From the NCBI RefSeq assembly GCF_900114875.1, contig NZ_FPKW01000006.1, positions 1 through 64,000 of the forward strand: a stretch of 64,000 bases of DNA. The letters run 5' to 3'. The position numbers and the translations under genes are program-made. This DNA is from Chryseobacterium limigenitum (GTDB lineage: Bacteria > Bacteroidota > Bacteroidia > Flavobacteriales > Weeksellaceae). The notes beneath the pieces are model-generated. The model was not told the DNA's origin. It did no database searches and saw only the letters and a list, made by a program, of their open reading frames with translations. Positions 16,339 to 24,245 of this stretch are shown here, piece by piece (within the stretch, counting starts at the first letter, position 1; the number at the start of each line of letters is the position of its first letter).

Positions 16339-16760
16339 TGGGGTGAAGATTTAAAATGGTAAAAAATAGGTGTTAATTGGTGTTAATAAGAGCCCTTTTA
16401 TTTACTGTAAAGTATTAATTTTAATTTTGTAAATGTTTTATTTATAGTGAGTTAGTTGTTGGTAAGTGTTAATTTTTCTTTGAATAATAATATTTTTCAA
16501 GTCATACAGAATTATTACAAATTGTTTATTTTTTTTAGTTCTTGGGGGTGAAGTTTGGATAAATTAGGGAAGTATTATGGTTATTTTATCTAAATAATCG
16601 ATGGCAAGAATTATTATAAAAAATAGTTTTTTTTACTATGTAGAACTGCTTTGATTGTATTTTATAATACAGTTTTTAGTGTTTTAAAACTAACTTTCTT
16701 ATTTTGGGATATTAGAAGAATTAAGTGATTTTTACTTGCTATTTTTTTCTATTTTAGAGT
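16339..16760. other. AT-rich divergent intergenic region
   Basis: About 420 bp between HTH pair 2 (-) and the TPR regulator (+). I see no gene. It holds repeated TGTTAAT words near 16370-16390 and 16470, and small inverted repeats (AATAGT/ACTATG around 16623-16640; TGTATT/AATACA around 16657-16672). No convincing plus-strand promoter box was found. Confidence 0.5.
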
Positions 16761-18473
16761 ATGTGTAGAACTGCAATACTTTCTTTAATATTATTTTTTT
16801 TCCTGTATTCATGTCATTCTCAGAATGATAATGAGTATTTCTGTAAACTTGATAAAAAATTTACAGCAACTCGCAACGATCGCGAGAAAATTTATAGTCT
16901 ATACATTAAAGAAAACGAAAAATATAAAAAAACACTCGATCTAAAATACCTCATCAGCAGCAAGTACATTGAAATGTTTCTTTACTCTGGTAACAGATCC
17001 AAAAAAATATCTTTGATCTACGAATTATTAAGGATTAATAATGATGAATACGATTATATAACCACGGCCTGTAACTTTAATCTGGCTCTTGAATTTGAGC
17101 AGGCATCTCCAAAATTATGCTTGCAATTTTTAGATGCTGCTATAAAGATTGAAGAAAAGTCTAAAAAAAAGACGTTTTTACCACATTTGTATCATATGAA
17201 GGGAAGGTGGTATTTTGATCATAAAAATTATTACCTGGCCAAATTGTATTTTGAAAAAGCTTTGAAAAGCTTTAGTAAAAAAGACACTTTATATATTGCT
17301 TCTATGTATAATAATTTTGCCCTTTGTGATATGAATATGGGGAAATTAGACTCAAGTATTAAGCAGTCTGAATATGCTGCTGAAATTTTAGATCGTGAAG
17401 CAAATCCCAACGATGAAAATGTCTTTTTTAGATATGTATTGACAGGAAATATCGGAACCTGCTATTTTCGTAAAAAAGATTATAAAAATGCTGAAAAATT
17501 TTTAACAGAGGAGCTTAATTTTTATAGAAAGAATGATAAATATGTTGTTAATATTGTTCGTAATGCCGGAGAATTATTTTCACTTTATCAAATTACGTCT
17601 CAAAAAGATAAAGAAAAGCAACTTGCAGATATTCTGATTACAGTTATTCCTAAAATGAAAGATCTAAACTATAAAATTAAAGCTTGTGAATTTTTACAGG
17701 CCTATTATGATAGGAATGATGATTTAAAAAATGTTAGATTTTATTCTTTTAAGCTATTAGATCTTAATAAAAGTTTTAGGATTGAGACTGTTAAAGATTT
17801 AGATGATATTTCTGATATACTGAATGGTTATATTATTAAAAATATTAATCAGGAATATGATTACAAAATTGCAGATCAACGAAAAAAAAGTGCTTTAATG
17901 ATCGTTTTGTCAAGTATTATAATTGTATTTTTTATCAGAGCCATTTTTAGAATAAGAAAAAGAAATAAGGAAGAGAGGTATCTTCTGGAAAGCCAGAATA
18001 CCCTTTTAGAAAACAATAAAGAAGACCTTGAAAAAGATATAGAGCTTCAGAAAGGAAAAATTAAAAATCTGCATCTCAACCTCAATTTAAAAATAGAGAC
18101 TGAAAAAGCATTCTTAGAAAATCTGAAAAAAATGAAGAAATCTAAAAATATTAATGCGGAAGAAGCTGTGAAGGATTTGTTTTTCAAGATCAATAATCTT
18201 CTTCAGATTGATCAGAAAAATAATGAATTTGTAGGCGAAAGTTCTGAAGAGACCAAACAGTTTATGCAAAACATTTCCGAGAGATTTCCTTTTTTAACAG
18301 AACCCGAATTAAAGCTCTGTGTTTATTTCAGATTAAATTTATCATCCAAAGAAGTTTCTCTCTTAGAAAATATTACTCCGGGAAGTGTAAGGGTGTATAA
18401 AACTAGGATAAAATATAAAATAGGGTTAAATAAAGAAACCGATTTAAATTTTTTCCTGAATTCAATTAAATAA
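16761..18473 (+). CDS. TPR-repeat membrane regulator with C-terminal LuxR-like HTH
   Basis: 570 residues with an N-terminal hydrophobic leader that may be a lipoprotein signal (LYSCHS, Cys18), TPR helices over about 60-340, one transmembrane helix near 375-395, a long Lys/Glu-rich coiled coil (about 400-480) and a terminal HTH (FPFLTEPELKLCVYFRLNL, then SSKEVSLLENITPGSVRVYK). The architecture matches the regulator at 13366-14784 although sequence similarity is confined mainly to the HTH. It is transcribed away from HTH pair 2. No partner gene reveals its signal. Confidence 0.85.
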   Translation: MCRTAILSLILFFFLYSCHSQNDNEYFCKLDKKFTATRNDREKIYSLYIKENEKYKKTLDLKYLISSKYIEMFLYSGNRSKKISLIYELLRINNDEYDYITTACNFNLALEFEQASPKLCLQFLDAAIKIEEKSKKKTFLPHLYHMKGRWYFDHKNYYLAKLYFEKALKSFSKKDTLYIASMYNNFALCDMNMGKLDSSIKQSEYAAEILDREANPNDENVFFRYVLTGNIGTCYFRKKDYKNAEKFLTEELNFYRKNDKYVVNIVRNAGELFSLYQITSQKDKEKQLADILITVIPKMKDLNYKIKACEFLQAYYDRNDDLKNVRFYSFKLLDLNKSFRIETVKDLDDISDILNGYIIKNINQEYDYKIADQRKKSALMIVLSSIIIVFFIRAIFRIRKRNKEERYLLESQNTLLENNKEDLEKDIELQKGKIKNLHLNLNLKIETEKAFLENLKKMKKSKNINAEEAVKDLFFKINNLLQIDQKNNEFVGESSEETKQFMQNISERFPFLTEPELKLCVYFRLNLSSKEVSLLENITPGSVRVYKTRIKYKIGLNKETDLNFFLNSIK

Positions 18474-18608
18474 AATCTACTGTAATTGAAAAAAAGCTTT
18501 GTATTCTTTGCGTTTGAAAAATATTATTAAAAGTGAATATTCATAAATAATTTATTTAACATTCATAAATATTATGAAAATCATTATCTTCAAGGAAGAA
18601 ATAAAGCC

Positions 18609-18866
18609 ATGAACGAAAATGTTTTAGGTATTGTTGCAGGTGTGCTTACCTCTGCTTCCATGATTCCTCAGCTAATAAAAATTTTAAAAGAAAAAAATGT
18701 GAAAGATCTTTCATTGGTTATGTTGCTGGTTCTTATTACAGGAGTTTCTTTGTGGGTTTGGTATGGAGTTATGAAGGACGAATTGCCCATCATTCTATCG
18801 AATGGTTTTTCTGTTCTTGTTAATTTGAGTCTTCTTATTTGTTATTTTATTTATAGAAAATCTTAA
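18609..18866 (+). CDS. SemiSWEET-family sugar transporter
   Basis: An 85-residue, three-helix membrane protein. The PQ-loop motif MIPQ is at residues 18-21 in the first helix, followed by LSLVMLLVLITGVSLWVWYG and a third helix to residue 82. SemiSWEETs act as homodimers that move sugars down their gradient; the substrate cannot be inferred. Length and helix pattern are typical. It stands alone between a TPR regulator and a pseudogene remnant, without sugar-metabolism neighbours. Confidence 0.88.
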   Translation: MNENVLGIVAGVLTSASMIPQLIKILKEKNVKDLSLVMLLVLITGVSLWVWYGVMKDELPIILSNGFSVLVNLSLLICYFIYRKS

Positions 18867-18893
18867 TATTTTACAGATCAAGTATCTGTGCTC

Positions 18894-19117
18894 TCAGAAA
18901 GCTCCAATTTCTTTTTTAAGTACGTATTCTTTTTTCTCTACTACAAACAGGGTGATATTCTCATGCCGGACAATTTCTTTACTTGAAAGATCAAGTTTGA
19001 GATATGCGCAGAATTTTACATCATGATTGGTAATTTTTGGATGTTGAGATATTACACTTTCATATTTTCATTCAGAATAAAAGATAACTCCACTATTTTG
19101 TATTTGTTTTTAATCAT
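18894..19117 (-). pseudogene. Remnant of a third TPR/LuxR-like regulator (C-terminal HTH only)
   Basis: Reading the minus strand, codons ending at the TGA at 18894-18896 give HPKITNHDVKFCAYLKLDLS and SKEIVRHENIT, clearly related to the C-terminal HTH of the regulators at 13366-14784 (SANDIRFSAFLRLNLS) and 16761-18473 (LTEPELKLCVYFRLNLSSKE). Just upstream the matching part (FILNENMK) is in another frame, separated by a stop and a one-base shift near 19055-19070. Nothing of the TPR or membrane region is left. The end is also altered (LFVVEKKEYV in place of the recognition helix). A decayed copy is the simplest reading. Confidence 0.7.
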
Positions 19118-19192
19118 TTTGATTTACTTCAATTTTACTTCATGTCTGTTTTAAATTGCTGTAAATTAGCTATTTAATAATGTGACGTAAAA

Positions 19193-19231
19193 TTGCAGTA
19201 TTCATTTTTCATACAATTGGTTCTACATTTG
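19193..19231 (+). promoter_or_regulatory. Promoter with upstream TTGCAGTA box
   Basis: TACATTTG at 19224-19231 fits TAnnTTTG, and TTGCAGTA (19193-19200) lies 23 nt before it, exactly as on the minus strand at 13157-13195. It probably drives the surface protein at 19419, leaving a leader of about 180 nt. The rest of 19118-19418 shows no gene. Confidence 0.5.
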
Positions 19232-19418
19232 CAACGAAGTTTAATCGAAAATAACTTTTTAATTAGATCTAAATTTTTTATTACTTTTTTTCAGATCATA
19301 CAGTAAAAAACACAAATTTAATATATAACGTAAAGATCTGTTTAAACAGAAAATATCTTCAACAATCTCCCGAAAGCAAAATAATGTCTAAGGAGATAAT
19401 TATTAAACACTAAGACAA

Positions 19419-20915
19419 ATGAAAAACAAGATTACTTTAACTCTTGCCCTTATGATGGCAGGTATTACTCAGGCGCAGGTTGGTTTCAATACAGCTGCCC
19501 CAAAAGCTACCCTTGATATCGTAGCCAAATCTACTACAGGTAATGCGCCGGAAGGATTGTTGGTGCCAAGAGTAGATAGGCTGAAAGCACAAACAATGAC
19601 GGGTATAGCAACTTCCACAATGATTTATGTGAATAGTATTGCTAATGGAAGTACAGGAGGAAATGCAGTAAATATCAATGCTGTTGGGTATTACTATTTT
19701 GACGGAACTGTATGGATTAAAATAAACACGGGAATTTCTGCGGATACCAATATTTATAATCAAAATGGAAATCTTACAGGAAATCGTGTTGTTACTCAAG
19801 GAGCTAATACTTTAGCTTTTAACTCAACAGCAACCACAGGAACAAACCATTTCTCAGTAGATGGATCTACGTTTTCTGTAAATGCTGTAACAAATGCCGT
19901 AGGTTTTGGAACCACTACTCCGGAAACAAAACTTGACATATTTGGAAATGGAACAGGATTACAGCATTCTAACGGGACGGTAAAGCTAAGATCTTTCCTT
20001 AGTACTGATTATGGTAGTTTTGGGACGTCTACAGCTCATAGATTATCTTTTTTAACGAGTAATACCCTCCGTATGACTATTGCAACTGACGGGAAAATAG
20101 GTATTGGGACACAAACACCTAATAATCTTTTAGATCTTGGTGGCGGTAATGGTAAAAAACTAGCAATCTGGAACAGTGCAGCCGGAGATGATTTTTATGG
20201 ATTAGGTAATAGTGCAAACGTACTGCAGTTATTTGCGGGAGCTGCTGCTGCTGGAGATCCGTTAATGACATTGAATAAAAACGGAAGAGTCGGTATTGGA
20301 ACTACAAACCCTCAGGCTAATTTCCACACCATCGGAACAAGAAGATTTGAAAATGCAACAGCAGGAACCGTAGCGGTAGGATCTGTATTGACTGCAACCG
20401 ATACAAACGGTACTGCAGAATGGAAAACCCCGGTTGCAGAAGCTGTAGTAGGTGAATTAACCGGTGGTGGAATAGATATTCCTTTTGCGGCTAGTGGTGA
20501 TTACAGATATACGGGAAGATATATAACGTTACCTCCTGGAAGATGGGCAGTAACAGTTACCCAACTGGCTCAGACATTAGGAGCTTTAGATACAGATGAT
20601 TGGATGTTTGTGAGAAGTACTTTTACAGATCAGAATGTGGCTGTAGGTGCGATTGCAACAAGATCAGGAGATGTTAACGGAGGTCCGAGTTTAATGAGTT
20701 TCAGGGTTCAGGGACCAGGATCGGGCGGTGCTCTTCAGCAGTTCGATGTTTATCAGGGTGCTATTTTTATTAATAATACTTCTGGTGGAAATAAAACATA
20801 CAGATATATTGCAGGAAATACAGTTGTAGGAGGAGGTCCAAATTCAGCTACAGTTATCAAAAACTTTGGAGGTACTTGGTCAGAAACTTCAATTTATGCT
20901 ACTGCAATTAAGTAA
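19419..20915 (+). CDS. Secreted fibre-like surface protein
   Basis: 498 residues with a signal peptide (LTLALMMAGITQAQ, cleavage near 19-20). The N-terminus has a module GLLVPRV...GYYYFDGTVWIKI that also appears in the proteins at 37404 and 37925. The middle has three repeats of the type VGFGTTTPETKLD, IGIGTQTPNNLLD, VGIGTTNPQANF (about residues 165, 225 and 290), typical of Bacteroidota surface and tail-fibre-like proteins. The C-terminal 150 residues are beta rich and may form a jelly-roll head. No peptidase-S74 or type IX sorting domain was recognised. A role in adhesion is only inferred. Confidence 0.75.
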   Translation: MKNKITLTLALMMAGITQAQVGFNTAAPKATLDIVAKSTTGNAPEGLLVPRVDRLKAQTMTGIATSTMIYVNSIANGSTGGNAVNINAVGYYYFDGTVWIKINTGISADTNIYNQNGNLTGNRVVTQGANTLAFNSTATTGTNHFSVDGSTFSVNAVTNAVGFGTTTPETKLDIFGNGTGLQHSNGTVKLRSFLSTDYGSFGTSTAHRLSFLTSNTLRMTIATDGKIGIGTQTPNNLLDLGGGNGKKLAIWNSAAGDDFYGLGNSANVLQLFAGAAAAGDPLMTLNKNGRVGIGTTNPQANFHTIGTRRFENATAGTVAVGSVLTATDTNGTAEWKTPVAEAVVGELTGGGIDIPFAASGDYRYTGRYITLPPGRWAVTVTQLAQTLGALDTDDWMFVRSTFTDQNVAVGAIATRSGDVNGGPSLMSFRVQGPGSGGALQQFDVYQGAIFINNTSGGNKTYRYIAGNTVVGGGPNSATVIKNFGGTWSETSIYATAIK

Positions 20916-20929
20916 ACATATCAAGAAAA

Positions 20930-21180
20930 ACACTTAGATGAAAAAATAATTTTATTGTGTTTGTGTATAAAGATAGCAGATTGATGAAATTCCCTTCTGT
21001 TATCTTTTATCCTCAAAAAAGTAACTCCCCTCAGTTACATTTTATTTAGATGAAAAAAAATAATGAAGACGGTAAATGCGGAAAATGTTAATTATAATGA
21101 AGACGGAAAATGTAGAAAAACACAAGAATTCTTATTAGATGAAAAAAAATAAATGAAGACGGTGAATGCGGAAAAAATTA
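20930..21180 (+). repeat. Short imperfect direct repeats after the surface protein
   Basis: A unit of about 40 bp (TTAGATGAAAAAAAATAATG, then AAGACGGTAAATGCGGAAAA) occurs at 21045-21087 and 21135-21180, with a partial copy at 21097-21120 and a shorter hint at 20934-20949. The copies can encode the peptide block NEDGKCGK. In the first copy an ATG gives the 13-residue frame MKKNNEDGKCGKC. The remaining 20916-21240 sequence holds only the META-gene terminator. Confidence 0.6.
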
Positions 21181-21209
21181 GAGTCACTTTACGAAATGTA
21201 GAGTGACTC
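21181..21209 (-). terminator. Terminator of the META-domain operon
   Basis: Stem GAGTCACT / AGTGACTC with a 13-nt loop; the minus-strand tail is TAATTTTTT. It lies 32 bp after the META gene stop. Confidence 0.8.
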
Positions 21210-21240
21210 ATTTATATTGATGTGTTTTATAAAAATGAAT

Positions 21241-21687
21241 TTATTCCTGTAATACAAATTTAGCTAATGGAGCCATTCTTGCTTTATTAAGGCTTAATGT
21301 ATTACCGTTTACAGAATAGTTATCGGCTGCCAATAAAGCTTTTGTGAATAATTGTTCGGTTTCCAGATCATCACAGGCCATCATGGTAGACATACCTTGA
21401 TTGAATTTGATGCGCATTATGTCAGGCTTGATTTCGAAAGTTCCGCCAACGCCGTTGCATCCGCCGTTTCCTTCGTATCTCATTTCCTTCATATTTAATG
21501 AAAAATAAGGATTGCTTTTAGGATTTTTAAGAGCGATGGGCTTGCCGTTGATTTCTGTGAGTTTCCAGGTTTTTCCTGTAATATCATTTGATGTTGATGG
21601 AGGGGTAGGAGGCAAAGGCTTGCTCATGCACGATGCCAAAAACATTACAAAAAACAGACTCGCTAAATGATGATATAAAAATTTCAT
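21241..21687 (-). CDS. META-domain (HslJ-like) lipoprotein
   Basis: 148 residues. The signal peptide ends at Cys20 (LASC), so it is probably a lipoprotein, followed by a Pro-rich linker. The META domain shows GKTWKLTEINGKPI, GNGGCNGVGGTFE and a CDDLETEQLFTKAL block. Members such as HslJ are linked to stress and novobiocin resistance in E. coli, but the biochemical role is unclear. It follows the MliC-like lipoprotein gene by 27 bp on the same strand and shares its transcript. Confidence 0.88.
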   Translation of the reverse strand: MKFLYHHLASLFFVMFLASCMSKPLPPTPPSTSNDITGKTWKLTEINGKPIALKNPKSNPYFSLNMKEMRYEGNGGCNGVGGTFEIKPDIMRIKFNQGMSTMMACDDLETEQLFTKALLAADNYSVNGNTLSLNKARMAPLAKFVLQE

Positions 21688-21714
21688 AGTTTTAATTTTA
21701 ATGAGTGATTACTT

Positions 21715-22110
21715 TTAATAAGCTGCCATTTTAGTGGAAGAAGGTTTCTGCTTTTCATTACTGTGATGGAACAAAACCATATCAACATTTTTTTTCAGGA
21801 AAGTAATATTCCCTCTGATGTTTGAATATTGATATTCTGCGTTGGACGCAGTGTACTCGGGAAGGTCTTCACTTTTTTTCAATTCATAGGTTTTGCCATC
21901 CAGATGTACGGTTATTGTGTTTTTAGAATTGTTGATCGCAACTTCCATCTGATCTCCGTAAGTATCTGTGAAAACATCTTTGGTGATTTCATCTGTATTT
22001 ACGGGTTGTAGAGTATTGGTTAGGGTTTCTGATTCTTTCGCAGAATGCCTACACGCTGTTACCGAAAAGGCGATGATGCCTAAAATTAAGATGTGTAATA
22101 ATTTTTTCAT
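21715..22110 (-). CDS. Small lipoprotein, MliC-like
   Basis: 131 residues with a typical lipoprotein signal (ILGIIAFSVTAC, Cys20). The mature part has VTIHL-type strands, DGKTYELKK, and SNAEYQYSNIRGNITFLKK, which resembles the C-terminal part of the MliC/PliC C-type lysozyme inhibitor fold (GxxY ... W/F xKG). The match is partial and the paired cysteines of MliC are absent. An inhibitor role is therefore only a possibility. First gene of a two-gene unit with the META lipoprotein. Confidence 0.6.
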   Translation of the reverse strand: MKKLLHILILGIIAFSVTACRHSAKESETLTNTLQPVNTDEITKDVFTDTYGDQMEVAINNSKNTITVHLDGKTYELKKSEDLPEYTASNAEYQYSNIRGNITFLKKNVDMVLFHHSNEKQKPSSTKMAAY

Positions 22111-22583
22111 AATAATGAGTGATTGGGTTTTTCATGAATTAAGTGTTAAAGTGTTATAAATTTACAAATATTTTTAATATAAATATGTTAATTTTACTTA
22201 AATTAATTAATAATTTTTATTTTAAGCTATTTTGCAAGCAGATAAATTATTGATTTCATTTTCTGTATATATCTAAAAAAGAAGTTTTTAAGAACTTCCT
22301 TTTGTTTTATTTCTGAGGTGTAATTAAATAAAATATTGATGTAATTGAAAATGTTAATAATAATTAATATTTTGTATGGATAAAATAATTTAATTGCTTG
22401 AAATTTATTGATATTAATATCTGCCGAAATGGTAGTTTTAAATAATTACAGCATCATTTTACCTCCTTGTTTTTTTAAAAAAAACAGTGTTAATGGGTTT
22501 TCAGCTTATTTAAAGGAGAGTTAAATATTGTTAATATGTGTATTTATCATGATTTTTTTTAGAAATGTATTCAAACTAAGAAT
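22111..22583. other. Divergent intergenic region with an orphan terminator
   Basis: About 470 bp between the MliC-like gene (-) and the small gene before the efflux operon (+). GAAGTT/AACTTC at 22281-22298 forms a hairpin with T-rich tails on both strands, although no gene ends here. A TATTTTG word near 22228 might start a short RNA of about 65 nt ending at this hairpin. The rest shows nothing. Confidence 0.4.
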
Positions 22584-22591
22584 TACATTTG
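22584..22591 (+). promoter_or_regulatory. Putative -7 box before the efflux locus
   Basis: TACATTTG, a perfect TAnnTTTG, ends 10 bp before the ATG at 22602, so the mRNA would start with only a few nucleotides of leader. Confidence 0.55.
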
Positions 22592-22601
22592 TGCCTTGAA
22601 A

Positions 22602-22994
22602 ATGAGAAACTACATCGTATACTTTTTGACCAGTCTTTTTCTGCTATTCGTAGTGGAAAGCAAGATTAATGTCAAAACGTTGAAAAACGATTATAATACT
22701 CATACTTCTCATAATTTACCTAAAAGAGCAAACCGTTTAAACCAGACTTACGAAAAGCTTTCCATGCAACAGGCTCCGGATGATGCGAGTAATGCTTATT
22801 CCTTGGAACTTGCGGAAGACGACTTCCAGCTGTCGGATACAGTGCAGTCTATTGTGTTTTTTGCAAGTGTTTTCACACTGGTTTATATTTTTGGGTTAAA
22901 AAGTTTCAAAAAATTAAAGCCGGCAATTCACGGCTGTTTATCTGAATTTTCTTCAGTTAAAACATTCATTCTGATTCGTTCCATCAGAATCTAA
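22602..22994 (+). CDS. Small unknown protein with two hydrophobic segments
   Basis: 130 residues from the ATG at 22602 (MRNYIVYFLTSLFLLFVV); an in-frame TTG two codons earlier is less likely. An N-terminal hydrophobic helix (about 3-18) and a second one near 83-100 (VFFASVFTLVYIFGL) flank a polar stretch. I recognise no family. It sits 145 bp upstream of the RND efflux genes, on the same strand and behind a good promoter box, so it may be part of that transcript. A role in efflux is guesswork. Confidence 0.55.
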   Translation: MRNYIVYFLTSLFLLFVVESKINVKTLKNDYNTHTSHNLPKRANRLNQTYEKLSMQQAPDDASNAYSLELAEDDFQLSDTVQSIVFFASVFTLVYIFGLKSFKKLKPAIHGCLSEFSSVKTFILIRSIRI

Positions 22995-23139
22995 AATTTT
23001 ATTTTTCGATTAGTTTTCTGCTTTTATTCTAGGCAGAAGATGTTCTGCGTTGTGCTGTAGGTGAGCTCACATCGCTAAAATACTCATTACCGCAATTTTT
23101 CTATTTAAAACATTAACGATTTATATAAACTCTAGTATT

Positions 23140-24225
23140 ATGATGAAAAGAGTTGTCTCAAGCTTCGCGCTTGGCAGTCTTTTGTTGTTCGCAAGCTGCA
23201 ACGGCAAAAAAGAAGAAAAGGAAGAAGTTACAATCTATCCGGTTACAAACCCTGTGAAAATGGACACTGTGATCAGCAAAGAATATGTAGCGCAGATCCA
23301 GTCTGTAAAAAACATTGAAGTTCGTGCACAGGAAAAAGGTTTTCTTGAGAAGATCTTTGTAGACGAAGGTCAGTTTGTACATCAGGGTCAGACATTGTTC
23401 CGAATTATGCCTAAACTGTATCAGGCAGAATTATTAAAGGCGCAGGCCGAGGTAGCACAGGCTACTATAGAATTGAAAAACGCAAGTACATTAGCCAACA
23501 ACAACATTGTTTCTAAAAACGAAAAAGCAATGGCAAAAGCTAAGCTGGATGCAGCCAACGCAGAAGCAAAATTGGCTCAGATCCACTTGTCGTTCACAGA
23601 CATTAGAGCTCCGTTTTCAGGGATTATCAACAGACTTCCTTTGAAGTTGGGAAGTTTAATTGATGAAGGAGATCTATTAACATCTCTATCGGATAACAAT
23701 GATATCTATACGTATTTCAACGTTTCCGAGCCTGAATATCTGTCCTATCAGACGAATGTTGCATCAAGAGGAAGCAATCTTGTTTCTTTGGTGATGGCAA
23801 ACGGAGATATTTTCCCTCAAAAAGGAGAAGTTCAGACAATTGAAGGAGAGTTTGACCGCGAAACAGGAAATATCGCATTCAGAGCTAAATTCCCGAATCC
23901 TAATAAACTATTAAGAAATGGAGAAACAGGGAAAGTACAAATGACTCTACCGCTTAAAAATGTTTTAATTATTCCACAAAAAGCAACTTATGAAATTCAG
24001 GATCAGAAATATGTTTTTGTGGTTGGTAATGACGGAAAGGTAAGGTCTAAAAATATTAAAGTAGCTTACGAGCTTCCTGATTTATACGTCCTGGCTTCCG
24101 GACTTACAGAAGGCGATAAAGTTCTTCTTGAAGGAATTCAGAAAGTAAAAGATGATCAAAAAGTTCAGGTAAAGTTCCAGGATCCGAAAAAAGTTCTTCA
24201 ATCATTGAAATTAAAAGCAGAGTAG
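23140..24225 (+). CDS. RND efflux periplasmic adaptor (membrane fusion lipoprotein)
   Basis: 361 residues, AcrA/MexA type. The signal peptide ends at Cys20 (FASC) followed by a charged Lys/Glu stretch. The barrel-sandwich and hairpin parts are clear: IEVRAQEKGFLEKIFVDEGQ near 55-75, Ala-rich helical hairpin 95-150, then FTDIRAPFSGIINRLPLKLG near 155-175. The beta-barrel part has GEFDRETGNIAFRAKFPNPN. It links the inner-membrane pump to the outer-membrane channel encoded by the next two genes. Either of two adjacent ATG codons could be the start. Confidence 0.95.
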   Translation: MMKRVVSSFALGSLLLFASCNGKKEEKEEVTIYPVTNPVKMDTVISKEYVAQIQSVKNIEVRAQEKGFLEKIFVDEGQFVHQGQTLFRIMPKLYQAELLKAQAEVAQATIELKNASTLANNNIVSKNEKAMAKAKLDAANAEAKLAQIHLSFTDIRAPFSGIINRLPLKLGSLIDEGDLLTSLSDNNDIYTYFNVSEPEYLSYQTNVASRGSNLVSLVMANGDIFPQKGEVQTIEGEFDRETGNIAFRAKFPNPNKLLRNGETGKVQMTLPLKNVLIIPQKATYEIQDQKYVFVVGNDGKVRSKNIKVAYELPDLYVLASGLTEGDKVLLEGIQKVKDDQKVQVKFQDPKKVLQSLKLKAE

Positions 24226-24245
24226 GACTCTAAAAATGAAATTAT

